Origin: CAZBXD01 sp965216395
GTDB taxonomy: Bacteria; Pseudomonadota; Alphaproteobacteria; Micavibrionales; SZUA-601
Direction of reading: 5' to 3'
NCBI GenBank assembly: GCA_965216395.1
Contig: OZ244156.1
Location: 310,001 to 374,000 of the forward strand
Length of the DNA: 64,000 nt
Shown here: piece after piece, positions 23,658-32,748 of the stretch
Position numbering within the stretch: position 1 is the first letter of the stretch
Layout of the letters: each line of letters starts with the position of its first letter
Position numbers and translations under genes: made by a program
The notes under the pieces: generated by a model
Databases searched by the model: none
Seen by the model: the letters and a program-made list of their open reading frames with translations, nothing else
What the model was told of the DNA's origin: nothing

Positions 23658-24188
23658 TTATCGGCATGCTCTCGTAATGGTTTTATAGGCTTGTGTTGTG
23701 CCCCGCAAACTGTAATGGTCAATTGTGGCGGTGCCACGATGGGATGTGCCCATAACGGTCATTTTTCGTCCCATGCGAAGAGCATTAACAAGTTTACGAT
23801 CCGTGTCGCTATTTCGGCTCCAAGCGGTGTTCTTTTGAGTGAATAACTGAAAAGGCTTTTGATTGTCGATGGTTACATTGACATCGGTTTGTTCCATATG
23901 TTGATACCCTGAAATAAAACTGACTACATCATAGACTTTATCGGATTTTCGATGCGTGATAAAGGCATAAACGGGATCACGTCTTGAATAATTGCCTTCT
24001 GAAAGGGTGGGTTTTGACATCATAAAACACACTTTTTGACCATCTTCATAAGCAGAAAAGGCGCGCCAATCATGAAATTGTCCAATAAGGGTTGGTGAAA
24101 TTGGGTTTGCATATGTATAGGATGGGGGTAATAAAACAGAAAAGATTAAATTGATAATGGCAAACGCCGTTATTTGAAAATAAGACAT
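23658..24188 (-). CDS. invasion-associated locus B (IalB) family protein
   Basis: 176-aa exported protein. A signal peptide covers about residues 1-27 (ending near TYANP). The IalB domain follows: FHDWRAFSAYEDGQKVCFMMSKP, then RRDPVYAFITHRKSDKVYDVVSFISGY and the closing TITRAC. Two cysteines (CFMM and the C-terminal C) may form a disulfide. The name comes from Bartonella, but the family is widespread in free-living alphaproteobacteria and probably serves the envelope. It heads a four-gene unit ending in ribokinase. Confidence 0.85.
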   Translation of the reverse strand: MSYFQITAFAIINLIFSVLLPPSYTYANPISPTLIGQFHDWRAFSAYEDGQKVCFMMSKPTLSEGNYSRRDPVYAFITHRKSDKVYDVVSFISGYQHMEQTDVNVTIDNQKPFQLFTQKNTAWSRNSDTDRKLVNALRMGRKMTVMGTSHRGTATIDHYSLRGTTQAYKTITRACR

Positions 24189-24226
24189 GGTTTTATTTAT
24201 AAGCCACTTGACCTGAACTTGAAAGA

Positions 24227-24736
24227 TTAAACGGCAAATCTGTTCATTTTTGCTGTTTTTGGTCCACCTGGCATCAGCGGGCGATCAGGAAAACGACCAC
24301 GACTAATCAAGCGGTCATAGATAATTAAAGCACCGGCCACGCCAACATTGACACAAAATTTCATCGGTATTTTGACGATAAAGTCACATCGTTTTTGTAT
24401 GTCATCGGACAAATTACCCTTTTCGGGGCCTAAAATGTAAGCGGCAGCTTTAGGATGTCGAAAACTGGGTAATTCAATGGCATCTTCGGTTAATTCAACC
24501 CCTACAAGGGCACATTTATTGGGTAAAATTAAATCTTGAGGCGTTGGGAAGTTATAAAGGGGCATACTTGTTACCGCACGCGAAGTGTCAGAACTGCGTA
24601 CAGCTTTTAAATCAACGGCGGGTTTGATAAAGAAGAAAAAACTTCCGCCAAAAGAATGGGTTGAACGTATTAGATTTCCTGCATTGTTTTCCTTACTACT
24701 GCTTTCAACACCCATGGCAAAATATCCAGACATCAT
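24227..24736 (-). CDS. RNA methyltransferase, SpoU/TrmH family
   Basis: 169-aa SPOUT-fold enzyme. Three family motifs are visible: motif 1 with the Asn and Arg in NAGNLIRSTHSFGG, motif 2 AYILGPEKGNLS, and motif 3 VKIPMKFCVNVGVAGALIIYD. Compared with typical TrmH proteins, the Ser of the SLN triad in motif 3 is replaced (CVNVG), which may alter substrate or activity. It is likely to methylate a tRNA or rRNA ribose. It lies 38 bases upstream of the IalB gene on the same strand. Confidence 0.85.
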   Translation of the reverse strand: MMSGYFAMGVESSSKENNAGNLIRSTHSFGGSFFFFIKPAVDLKAVRSSDTSRAVTSMPLYNFPTPQDLILPNKCALVGVELTEDAIELPSFRHPKAAAYILGPEKGNLSDDIQKRCDFIVKIPMKFCVNVGVAGALIIYDRLISRGRFPDRPLMPGGPKTAKMNRFAV

Positions 24737-24823
24737 GGTTGATTTTTACCTCTCTATTAAATTTTAATTTTTAATATATAATAATTGTGTTCAAGCAAAA
24801 TACCAGAGGTGGTTTTTTAAACT

Positions 24824-25372
24824 ATGAAAAAAAATATACGATTATTCCCAATTTGTTGTGTGGCTCTCTTAAATTTATACTTTGTATATCCAGCTTTGGT
24901 AATGGCGGATGATCACAATGATATGGTTTTAAAGGCGCAAGATAAAACGATTAAAACATCTGAAGAATCCGTTGATACACAAGAACAAGAAATGGAAATA
25001 AAGGAAGAGGTTATCAATTATCAAAAAATTCTTTCTTTCCCAATAGACAGAGAAAAGCTGATTTCTTTTGTTACATTGGCCGATAAAATTAATCGTGTGA
25101 ATCGCAAATGGGATATGCTGATTAGTGGTGCTGAGACGGAAAGTCTGACTTTGGAGTATATCACCTTATTGAACGAAGAAATGACGCAAGTTTTAAATAA
25201 TGCTCCTATGATCACATTAGCAGAATATAACGAAATATTTGCACTGACCACGCGTGATGAAGAATTTAAAACCATCGTGGATGCTTTTCATGATTATCAT
25301 GTTGTGAGACCACGTTTAGAGGCCGAAATTGTGATTAATCAAGATGAAAGTTCAGCAATATCTGAAAATTGA
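24824..25372 (+). CDS. exported protein, DUF4168-like
   Basis: 182 aa. A signal peptide ends near VMADDHN. An acidic Gln/Glu-rich linker (about 30-70) follows. The C-terminal part has the layout of DUF4168: KLISFVTLADKINRVNRKWD, a helix, then LAEYNEIFALTTRDEEFKTIV, resembling the mlsxeeYnxI...a..d.el...i pattern of that family. The assignment is from memory. Its 3' end overlaps the acetoacetyl-CoA synthetase gene by 34 bases, tail to tail. Confidence 0.65.
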   Translation: MKKNIRLFPICCVALLNLYFVYPALVMADDHNDMVLKAQDKTIKTSEESVDTQEQEMEIKEEVINYQKILSFPIDREKLISFVTLADKINRVNRKWDMLISGAETESLTLEYITLLNEEMTQVLNNAPMITLAEYNEIFALTTRDEEFKTIVDAFHDYHVVRPRLEAEIVINQDESSAISEN

Positions 25373-27318
25373 TCAAGACTTTCTGGATTAGCCAAAGCTT
25401 CACGGTTTTTAATTTTTTGCCCGTTGACCATGTTACGCACGGCGATCTCTGATATTTTACCACTTTTGGTTCTTGGGATATCAGAAACTTGAATAATTTT
25501 TGCGGGAACATGACGTGGTGAAGCCCCTTTTTTAATGGTTGTTTTAATCTTTAACTTTAATTCTTTATCAAGCGTATTTTTATCATTTAAAACAACAAAC
25601 AGAACGATTCGTTCATCATCACGCCATTTCTGACCGATTGCGATGCTTTCTATGACTTCCTCTAATTGTTCAACTTGGCGATAAATCTCTGCTGTACCAA
25701 GCCTGACACCCCCTGGGTTGAGGGTTGTATCGGATCGTCCATGAATAATAAATCCGTGACTGGGGGTTTTTTCTGCAAAATCACCATGCTGCCATATATT
25801 TTCATAGGTTGAAAAATAGGCGTTTTGGTAACGTTCACCTGTTTCATCGCCCCAAAAATTAATCGGCATAGACGGAAATGGTTTTGTGCATACCAATTCA
25901 CCTTTTTCACCAATTTCGGCTGGTTTTCCGTCATCATTAAACACATCGACAGCCATGCCCAGCCCAGCTGTTTGTAATTCTCCACGCCAAACGGCACGTA
26001 CGGGCACACCTAAAACAAAACAGGAAATAATATCCGTTCCCCCTGAAATAGAAGCTAAATGGACATCTTGTTTGATATTTGAATAGACATAGTCAAAACT
26101 TTCAGGTACCAGAGCCGATCCGGTAGAGGCAATTGTCTTGAGGTATTTCAAATCATGGCTGGTTTTGAAGTCATAATTTCGTTTTTTTAGTGCATCAATA
26201 AACTTCGCAGCTGTGCCAAAAAAGGTTGTTTTGGTTTTTTCAGCATAATCAAAAAGTACGTTACCGTTTGGATAAAAAGGTGACCCATCATAAAGGATTA
26301 ATGTGGCTTGGCTGGCCAAAGCGCCAACAAGCCAATTCCACATCATCCAGCCACAGGTTGTATAATAAAAAACGCGATCTCCTGGCTTGATGTCACAATG
26401 TAATTGATGTTCTTTTAAATGTTGAATCAGCGTGCCACCAGCGCCATGGGTGATACATTTAGGCGCCCCAGTCGTACCCGATGAAAACATAATAAAGAGC
26501 GGATGATTGAATGGTAAATGCGTGTATTCGACGTCTTTGGTAGTAAAAGGATCTAAAAACATTTGCAATAGTGCCGTCTTTTCATTTTGCAAAAGCCGAT
26601 GTTCTTCTATTTCCATTCCTTTTCTATATGGAATAATAATCAGTTTTTCTAAGCTGGGGATGAGTGGAATAAGTTTTTCAATTTTATCAAGGCATGAAAT
26701 CCATTTACCATTATGATAATATCCATCTGTGGCAAAAAGTACCTTTGGATTGACTTGGCCAAAACGATCAGCGATACCTTGGACGCCAAAATCAGGCGAA
26801 GTGGATGACCAAATTGCGCCAATACTTGTTGCTGCCAACATAGTAGCAATTGTTTCCGGCGTATTGGGCAGTAATCCGGCTACACGGTCATTTGCGGTGA
26901 TACCACTTTCTTTTAATGCTTGTTGAATAAGACTGACCTGTATGTGTAAATCTTGGTAACTCCATTCATATTGAACTTTACCTTCTCCATTAAAAATTAG
27001 AGCGGTATCTTTATTTTTCTTGCGGAGTAAATTTTCTGCGTAATTGAGGCGTGCTTCTGAAAAAAAACGTGCGCCTGGCATTTGATTTATATCTTCAACT
27101 GTTTTTGTCCCCTTTTCTGGGGCGATAATTTTACAAAAATCCCAAATACACGTCCAAAATTCACCAATATTGTCAACCGACCATTGATAAAGTTCTCGAT
27201 AATTACTTAACTTCGTTTGATGTTTCTGGTTCAAATATTGACGAAAATCATTGATATTTGATTGCGTGATAAGGTCACCATTAGGTTCCCACATGATTTG
27301 ATTTTGGTGTTTTGACAT
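25339..27318 (-). CDS. acetoacetyl-CoA synthetase
   Basis: Acyl-adenylate-forming enzyme activating acetoacetate with ATP and CoA, 659 aa as usual for the family. The N-terminal ACAS region has FSEARLNYAENLLR. The P-loop-like AMP motif is IMFSSGTTGAPKCITHGAGG, and CGWMMWNWLVGALASQATLILYDGSP is characteristic of acetoacetyl-CoA rather than acetyl-CoA synthetases. The C-terminal part has HGRSDTTLNPGGVRLGTAEIY and the acylated Lys in IPRTKSGKISEIAV. It may recover carbon from ketone bodies or polyhydroxybutyrate. It is a single gene. Confidence 0.92.
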   Translation of the reverse strand: MSKHQNQIMWEPNGDLITQSNINDFRQYLNQKHQTKLSNYRELYQWSVDNIGEFWTCIWDFCKIIAPEKGTKTVEDINQMPGARFFSEARLNYAENLLRKKNKDTALIFNGEGKVQYEWSYQDLHIQVSLIQQALKESGITANDRVAGLLPNTPETIATMLAATSIGAIWSSTSPDFGVQGIADRFGQVNPKVLFATDGYYHNGKWISCLDKIEKLIPLIPSLEKLIIIPYRKGMEIEEHRLLQNEKTALLQMFLDPFTTKDVEYTHLPFNHPLFIMFSSGTTGAPKCITHGAGGTLIQHLKEHQLHCDIKPGDRVFYYTTCGWMMWNWLVGALASQATLILYDGSPFYPNGNVLFDYAEKTKTTFFGTAAKFIDALKKRNYDFKTSHDLKYLKTIASTGSALVPESFDYVYSNIKQDVHLASISGGTDIISCFVLGVPVRAVWRGELQTAGLGMAVDVFNDDGKPAEIGEKGELVCTKPFPSMPINFWGDETGERYQNAYFSTYENIWQHGDFAEKTPSHGFIIHGRSDTTLNPGGVRLGTAEIYRQVEQLEEVIESIAIGQKWRDDERIVLFVVLNDKNTLDKELKLKIKTTIKKGASPRHVPAKIIQVSDIPRTKSGKISEIAVRNMVNGQKIKNREALANPESLDQFSDIAELSS

Positions 27319-27416
27319 TTTTTTCTATTTTTTATTAAAGACTGTCATTATTTATCAACTATTTTACTCGATAATCAATGGTTCAAATCTAAAAAATGAA
27401 AATTTAAGGAATAAAA

Positions 27417-28160
27417 GTGATTAAAGTAGTAGCATTCGATTGCGATGACACATTATGGCATGATAGCCATCTTTTTGATGAAGGAAAAGATTATTTTAAG
27501 TCAATAATTATGAAATATTCTTCTCAAACAGGTGTTCGTGAAGCGTTGGCTCAAAGCCATATTAATCATTTGGATACATATGGTTATGGCATAAAAAGTT
27601 TTACATTAACCATGGTTGAATTAGCCATTAAGATCACAGACAGCAAAATTAGTGCGCAAGATATTCAAAAAATTATTGATATGGGGAAAAATATGCTCCA
27701 TACACCCATTGTTCTGTGTGATGGCGTTGAAAAAACTCTCCAAAAGTTATCAAAAATGAAAGAATATCAAATATTTGCAATCACCAAAGGCGATCTATTT
27801 GCCCAAGAAATTAAAATGGAGCGTTCAGGTCTAAAAAGTTTTTTTGATGTTATTGAAATTGTTTCTGAAAAAACTTCACAAACCTATCAAGATATATTTG
27901 CGTTGCATAATGTTAAGCCGAGTGAAGTTTTAATGATTGGCAATTCTTTGAAGTCAGATATTTTACCTGTATTAAAAATTGGGGGACATGGGGCGCATAT
28001 TCCAGCGCATAAAACCTGGCGCCATGAAATCGTTGAAGAGGCAAAAATCGCGGATACACAGTTTTTAATTTTTGATCATATCAGTGAAGTTTTTGATGTT
28101 TTAGAACGTGCTAAAACAATTAAAGATAATAATTTCGAAGCCTTATACGCAGTGGATTAA
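27417..28160 (+). CDS. HAD family hydrolase
   Basis: 247-aa phosphatase. The nucleophile motif is VAFDCDDTLWHDSHLF, with the Thr motif IFAITKGD, the Lys in SEKTSQTYQDIF and the acidic motif EVLMIGNSLKSDILPVLKIG. It starts with GTG, with AAGGA eight bases upstream. The substrate is unknown; the group is similar to YjjG-like nucleotidases. It ends overlapping the YcaR-type gene tail to tail by 4 bases. Confidence 0.85.
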   Translation: MIKVVAFDCDDTLWHDSHLFDEGKDYFKSIIMKYSSQTGVREALAQSHINHLDTYGYGIKSFTLTMVELAIKITDSKISAQDIQKIIDMGKNMLHTPIVLCDGVEKTLQKLSKMKEYQIFAITKGDLFAQEIKMERSGLKSFFDVIEIVSEKTSQTYQDIFALHNVKPSEVLMIGNSLKSDILPVLKIGGHGAHIPAHKTWRHEIVEEAKIADTQFLIFDHISEVFDVLERAKTIKDNNFEALYAVD

Positions 28161-28354
28161 TCATTTATTTTCCGGGCATGATCAATCAGCATAATAGGGA
28201 TATCATCATCTATAGGATAGGCTAGGCCCGCTTCTTTGCAAATGAGTTCACCGGTTTTTTTATTATAACTCAGGGATGCTTTTGTCAGCGGACAGACAAT
28301 TTTTTCTAAAATTTTTGGTGAAACTCCGCCCACTTCATGTTTGTTTTTTGTCAA
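28157..28354 (-). CDS. Trm112/YcaR family protein
   Basis: 65 aa with the family sequence ILEKIVCPLTKASLSYN, LICKEAGLAYPIDDDIPIML and a short basic end. Single cysteines replace the CxxC pairs of zinc-binding Trm112, as is usual in the YcaR branch. Members may act as small activators of methyltransferases, but the role of this branch is unproven. Its start overlaps the stop of the upstream deacylase gene by 4 bases (ATGA). Confidence 0.88.
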   Translation of the reverse strand: MTKNKHEVGGVSPKILEKIVCPLTKASLSYNKKTGELICKEAGLAYPIDDDIPIMLIDHARKIND

Positions 28355-28902
28355 TGATCATCTCCTTCGAATCTATCAAGTAGAAATCTTTGATAATGAT
28401 ATCCCAGTGAATCAATAAATTTTAAAAGATCGGTTGACTTAATCACGGTGCTTTTATCGTTCTTTAAAGGGTGGAAAACAACATAATCGCCTTTGAACAG
28501 ATGCTCATCTAAAATGACGTTTAAGGCTTTGTTTGAATCATTGAGAAGCGCAAAAGGCGTAACAGAACCTGGTGTAACATCTAATAATTCTTGCATTTTT
28601 TCAGCTTTCCCAAATGAAAACCGTTTGGTGCCAATTTTCTTTCTTAATCCATTGAGATCAACACGTGTATCATCCTTAGCGATCACCAACCAATAATTAT
28701 CTGATTTATTCGTCAGAAAAAGTGATTTTCCTCCCGTACCGGGAATATCTTTTTTTAAATCTTTGCCTTCATCGACAGTCATGATGGGTGGATGTTGATA
28801 GGTTTCATGATGTATATCTTGTTTGTCAAAATATTTAAAAAGAGCTATTTGACTAGGCGATAAATCTTCCTTTTGAATATTTCCTATCTTTATAGCGTGC
28901 AT
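28351..28902 (-). CDS. prolyl-tRNA editing deacylase, YbaK/ProXp-ala type
   Basis: 183 aa from the ATG at 28902, which has AGGAGA ten bases upstream; a more distal ATG at 28935 lacks one. The YbaK/aaRS-associated domain covers about 15-165: ETYQHPPIMTVDEGKDL, GGKSLFLTNKSDNYWLVIA, a Lys-Arg-x-SFGKAEKMQELL segment and GSVTPFALLND. Such proteins hydrolyse Ala-tRNA(Pro) mischarged by prolyl-tRNA synthetase. It forms a two-gene unit with the YcaR-type gene. Confidence 0.88.
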   Translation of the reverse strand: MHAIKIGNIQKEDLSPSQIALFKYFDKQDIHHETYQHPPIMTVDEGKDLKKDIPGTGGKSLFLTNKSDNYWLVIAKDDTRVDLNGLRKKIGTKRFSFGKAEKMQELLDVTPGSVTPFALLNDSNKALNVILDEHLFKGDYVVFHPLKNDKSTVIKSTDLLKFIDSLGYHYQRFLLDRFEGDDH

Positions 28903-28995
28903 TTTTTTTAATCTCCTGATTTTTTTATCTTGCAAAGAATCGAATGATCATTATTATACGCATCCGCATCAGAATTTTAAATCTTTTGTTATGAT

Positions 28996-29070
28996 GCGAG
29001 TGTAGCTCAGCGGTAGAGCATCTCGTTGCCAACGAGAAGGTCGAGGGTTCGAACCCCTTCACTCGCTCCA
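28996..29070 (+). tRNA. tRNA-Gly (anticodon GCC)
   Basis: 75 bases with encoded CCA. The acceptor stem GCGAGTG/CACTCGC is perfect, the D arm holds AGCTCAGCGGTAGAGC, the T arm GAGGGTTCGAACCCCTT. The anticodon stem TCTCG/CGAGA encloses the loop TTGCCAA with anticodon GCC at 29028-29030. Confidence 0.97.
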
Positions 29071-29164
29071 TTCTTTCTGATAAATTTCATCCTCTCTTAA
29101 TGTTTTTGGTGCAGATTTCATAAAATAATATCTAACCATATACACTATTGAAGAAAGTTTTGTT

Positions 29165-30289
29165 ATGTCTGACAAGAAAAAGTCCAAAGAAAAATTTAAA
29201 AAAGAAAAGCCGATTAAATTTGATAAAAAATCAAATGATTTTCTTTATAAATATTTGAATACAGCTGCACCTGTCAGTTACGAAAAAGAAGGACAAAAGG
29301 TTTGGCTCGATTATATTAAACCCTATATTGATGATCAAATTATTGATACCTATGGCACGGCTGTTGGGGTTATCAATCCGGGTAAAAAATATAGTGTTGT
29401 GATTGAAGCACATTCAGATGAAATTTCATGGTATGTCAATTATATCACCGAAAATGGATATATCTATGTCACCCGTAATGGCGGTTCAGATCACCAAATT
29501 GCGCCATCCATGCGTGTTAATTTACACGGAGAAAAAGGTTTGGTACCCGGTGTCTTTGGTTGGCCAGCCATTCACACACGTTTGCCTGGTAAAGAACAGG
29601 CACCATCCATGGAAAATATCTGTATTGATGTTGGGGCTTCTAAAAAAGTAGAAGTCGAAGAAATGGGGATTCATGTTGGTACGGTGGCTGTATTCCAAGA
29701 TGGTCTGACAGAACTTAATAATAATTATCTTGTGGGGCGTGCTCTTGATAATCGTCTGGGCGGTTTTGTTATTGCCCAAGTGGCGCGACAAATCAAAGAG
29801 AAAAAAATCAAATTGCCCTATACGCTTTATGTCGTGAATTCTGTACAAGAAGAAATTGGTCTGCGCGGGGCTGAGATGATCTCACGTCGCTTAAAACCTA
29901 ATTGTGCGATTGTTATTGATGTCACCCATGATACAAATTCACCGATGTATAATAAGAAAAAACAAGGGGATATTTCTTGTAATAAAGGGCCAACCATTAC
30001 GTACGGGCCGGCGGTACAAAATAATCTGCGTGAATTATTGATTTCGACAGCGAAGAAGAAAAAAATACCGTTCCAACGTGAGGCACGATCTCGCTCAACA
30101 GGCACAGATACGGATGCTTTTGCTTACTCTGCTGAAGGGATTGCCTCTGCCCTCATGTCTGTACCTTTGAAATATATGCATACAACGGTTGAAATGGCAC
30201 ATAAAGCGGATGTCAACCATGCGGTTGATCTATATGTTGAAACTTTGAAAAATATCAAAGGAAAAGAAGATTTTTTATATTTTAAATAG
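29165..30289 (+). CDS. M42 family metallopeptidase (paralogue 1)
   Basis: Cobalt- or zinc-dependent aminopeptidase of the M42/glutamyl aminopeptidase family, 374 aa. A Lys-rich N-terminal extension of about 25 residues precedes the fold. Metal and catalytic residues are visible: His-Asp in IEAHSDEISWYV, the bridging Asp in RALDNRLGGFV, the Glu pair in SVQEEIGLRGAEM, Asp in IVIDVTHD and His in LKYMHTTVEM. It is expected to trim peptides in the cytoplasm as a large oligomer. A second M42 gene follows after a terminator. Confidence 0.93.
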   Translation: MSDKKKSKEKFKKEKPIKFDKKSNDFLYKYLNTAAPVSYEKEGQKVWLDYIKPYIDDQIIDTYGTAVGVINPGKKYSVVIEAHSDEISWYVNYITENGYIYVTRNGGSDHQIAPSMRVNLHGEKGLVPGVFGWPAIHTRLPGKEQAPSMENICIDVGASKKVEVEEMGIHVGTVAVFQDGLTELNNNYLVGRALDNRLGGFVIAQVARQIKEKKIKLPYTLYVVNSVQEEIGLRGAEMISRRLKPNCAIVIDVTHDTNSPMYNKKKQGDISCNKGPTITYGPAVQNNLRELLISTAKKKKIPFQREARSRSTGTDTDAFAYSAEGIASALMSVPLKYMHTTVEMAHKADVNHAVDLYVETLKNIKGKEDFLYFK

Positions 30290-30328
30290 ACACAAGTCTT
30301 GAATAATTAAAATAAAAACCTTAGAAAT

Positions 30329-30361
30329 AAGAGCTGAACATGCCGTTCAGCTCTTTTATTT
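30329..30361 (+). terminator. Rho-independent terminator between the two M42 genes
   Basis: AAGAGCTGAAC and GTTCAGCTCTT form a perfect 11-bp stem around ATGCC, followed by TTATTTTG. It separates the two paralogous peptidase genes into distinct transcription units or allows graded read-through. Confidence 0.88.
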
Positions 30362-30379
30362 TGTTATAAGGATTTTTTC

Positions 30380-31429
30380 ATGACTTTAAATATCAATCTC
30401 CTTAAGGAAATTTGTGTTACCCCGGGAACATCTGGTGATGAAGAACGTATTCGCAAGGTAATCTTGCGTGAGATCAAAGGATTGGTTGATAAGGTTGATA
30501 TTGACCATATGGGTAATGTTATTGCTCTTAAAAAAGGCAAATCTTCAGAAAAAAAAGCTATGGCCGCTGCGCATATGGACGAAATTGGTTTTATGATCAC
30601 GCATATTGATAAGATGGGGTTTGGGCATTTTAAACCTATTGGAGGTTTTGATCCAAAAACACTAACCGCTCAACGTGTCATCATCCATGGTAAAAAAGAT
30701 ATTATTGGTGTGATGGGGTCAAAAGCCGTTCATGTCATGTCACCTGAAGAAAAGAAGAAATCTCCTGAATTAAAAGATTATTTTATTGATTTTGGTTTGC
30801 CTGAAAAAGAAGTTAAAAAACTAATTTCGGTTGGTGATTTTATCACACGTGATCGAGATCTAATTGAAATGGGTGATAACGTCTGTACAAAGTCAATCGA
30901 TAACCGTGTATCGGTTTTTATTCTAATTGAGACACTCCGTACCTTGAAGAAGAAAAAGCCAGCCTATGATTTTTATGCGACATTTACAGTGCAAGAAGAA
31001 GTAGGGATGCGTGGCGCTAAAACAGCAGCTTATAAAATAAACCCTGATTTTGCCTTTGGTTTAGATGTAACAGCAGCAAGTGATACACCAGGAACAGCCG
31101 AAAAAGATTATTGTACAAAGTTAGGTGAGGGAACTGCGATTAAAGTTATGGATGGTGGTACGATATCTGATGTTCGTATGGTTAGATTTATGGAGAAAAT
31201 AGCTAAAGCAAAAAAAATTAAATATCAAAAAGAGGTCATGCTTGCTGGGGGCACAGATACTTTTGCCATGCAATTGGCTGGTGACGGTTGTATAGCGGGG
31301 GCAATTTCAATCCCTAATCGTTACATGCATACTGTTGTTGAAATGAGTAATAAAAAAGATGTTGATGGCGCTGTAAAACTTCTTACCGCTTGCCTTCAAG
31401 ATCTCGATTCATTCAACATGAAATGGTAG
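30380..31429 (+). CDS. M42 family metallopeptidase (paralogue 2)
   Basis: 349-aa paralogue of the preceding peptidase without the lysine-rich extension. The same ligand set is present: AAAHMDEIGFMI, KSIDNRVSVFILIE, the catalytic TVQEEVGMRGAK, GLDVTAASD and NRYMHTVVEMSN. AAGGA lies upstream of its ATG. Divergence between the two copies suggests different substrate preference. Its stop overlaps the rluB start by 7 bases (ATGGTAG). Confidence 0.93.
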   Translation: MTLNINLLKEICVTPGTSGDEERIRKVILREIKGLVDKVDIDHMGNVIALKKGKSSEKKAMAAAHMDEIGFMITHIDKMGFGHFKPIGGFDPKTLTAQRVIIHGKKDIIGVMGSKAVHVMSPEEKKKSPELKDYFIDFGLPEKEVKKLISVGDFITRDRDLIEMGDNVCTKSIDNRVSVFILIETLRTLKKKKPAYDFYATFTVQEEVGMRGAKTAAYKINPDFAFGLDVTAASDTPGTAEKDYCTKLGEGTAIKVMDGGTISDVRMVRFMEKIAKAKKIKYQKEVMLAGGTDTFAMQLAGDGCIAGAISIPNRYMHTVVEMSNKKDVDGAVKLLTACLQDLDSFNMKW

Positions 31430-32166
31430 AACAAAATAAAGAACGCATTGCCAAAGTGATGGCGCGCGCAGGTTTGTGCTCGCGCCGTGATGCGGAACGA
31501 TGGATTACCGATGGCCGTGTTGTTGTTAATGGTGAAAACTTGACCACGCCTGCGCATAAAGTATCTGAAGAAGATGTTGTTCTTGTTGATGGTAAACCGT
31601 TACCGATGAAAGAAAAAACCCGCGTTTGGCTTTACTATAAACCGATTGGCTTGGTTACTTCAGCGCGTGATGAGCAAGGGCGGCGAACGGTTTTTGATGT
31701 GTTGCCGAAAAATATGCCCCGTGTTATTTCTGTGGGTCGTTTGGACTTAAATTCGGAAGGCTTACTTATTTTAACCAATGATGGTGCTTTGGCCCGCATG
31801 TTAGAACTGCCTTCAAATAAATTTGAGCGTATCTATCGGGTACGTGTTTTAGGAGACTTGGATATAAAGAAATTACATGCTCTTAAAAAAGGGATTACGG
31901 TCGATGGTGTGCGTTACGGCTCTATTAAGGTTAAGGTCGAAGACGCGCATCATAAAGGGGCTAATCATTGGTTGCGTATTACCCTTCAAGAAGGAAAAAA
32001 CCGCGAAATTCGTAAGGTTATGGAAGCTGTGGGTTTACATGTTAATCGCCTTATTCGTTTGTCATATGGTCCTTTTAACATAGGACGCGTAAAGCGTGGC
32101 ACTGTTCAGGAAATTCATAGTGATGTTATTGAGAAACTGTTGCAACAGGCTCAGGTTAAAAATTAG
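31423..32166 (+). CDS. rluB: 23S rRNA pseudouridine synthase, RluB type
   Basis: 247 aa from the ATG at 31423, which overlaps the end of the M42 gene; an ATG at 31390 would overlap by 40 bases and is less likely. An S4 RNA-binding domain (RIAKVMARAGLCSRRDAERW) is followed by the RsuA/RluB-type synthase domain with the catalytic Asp in VGRLDLNSEGLLILTNDG, and LQEGKNREIRKVMEAVG near the end. RluB modifies U2605 of 23S rRNA; RluE/RluF or RsuA specificity cannot be fully excluded. rsmD follows directly. Confidence 0.9.
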   Translation: MVEQNKERIAKVMARAGLCSRRDAERWITDGRVVVNGENLTTPAHKVSEEDVVLVDGKPLPMKEKTRVWLYYKPIGLVTSARDEQGRRTVFDVLPKNMPRVISVGRLDLNSEGLLILTNDGALARMLELPSNKFERIYRVRVLGDLDIKKLHALKKGITVDGVRYGSIKVKVEDAHHKGANHWLRITLQEGKNREIRKVMEAVGLHVNRLIRLSYGPFNIGRVKRGTVQEIHSDVIEKLLQQAQVKN

Positions 32167-32748
32167 ATGCGTATCGTTTCTGGAAAATTCCGTGGTCGAA
32201 AAATTTTTGTGCCTAATACCCATGCAACGCGCCCCACCATGGATCGAACGCGCGAGGCTGTTTTTAATATGTTGCTTAATGCCCCGTGGGCGCAACAATC
32301 CGATGGACGGTCTATTTTAAATGGTGCGGTTGTTTTAGATGTCTTTGCTGGTTCGGGAGCTTATGGTTTGGAAGCATTATCGCATCGGGCGAAATGTGTC
32401 ACATTTCTTGATCATGGTAAAGAAGCCATTCAAGCGATTAAACGAAATATTGAGACGTTTAATGTTCAAGAAATGACCCGTATTTTACGCCAATCACCAC
32501 TCAAGATTTCTAATCGTAGAGAAGGGAATGTGGCCGATATTGCTTTCTTTGATCCGCCTTATGGGGAAGATTTGATTATTCCATCGGTTGAAGCTCTGCA
32601 CGTTAAAAACTGGATCAACGAAAAAACTTATTTAGTCTTTGAAACTGAATCTAAAAAGAGCGAAACTTTACCTGCTAATTTGGAAATTTTTTCACAGCGC
32701 GTTTATGGTAAAAGTAAAATATCAATAGGGTATTTGTTAAAAAGTTAA
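32167..32748 (+). CDS. rsmD: 16S rRNA (guanine966-N2)-methyltransferase RsmD
   Basis: 193-aa Rossmann methyltransferase. Diagnostic stretches are MRIVSGKFRGRKI, RPTMDRTREAVFNML, the SAM site VLDVFAGSGAYGLEALS and the catalytic IAFFDPPYGEDL. The ATG follows the rluB stop directly (TAGATG), so the two rRNA-modification genes are translationally coupled. It converges on the gene at 32745 with a 4-base overlap. Confidence 0.95.
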   Translation: MRIVSGKFRGRKIFVPNTHATRPTMDRTREAVFNMLLNAPWAQQSDGRSILNGAVVLDVFAGSGAYGLEALSHRAKCVTFLDHGKEAIQAIKRNIETFNVQEMTRILRQSPLKISNRREGNVADIAFFDPPYGEDLIIPSVEALHVKNWINEKTYLVFETESKKSETLPANLEIFSQRVYGKSKISIGYLLKS

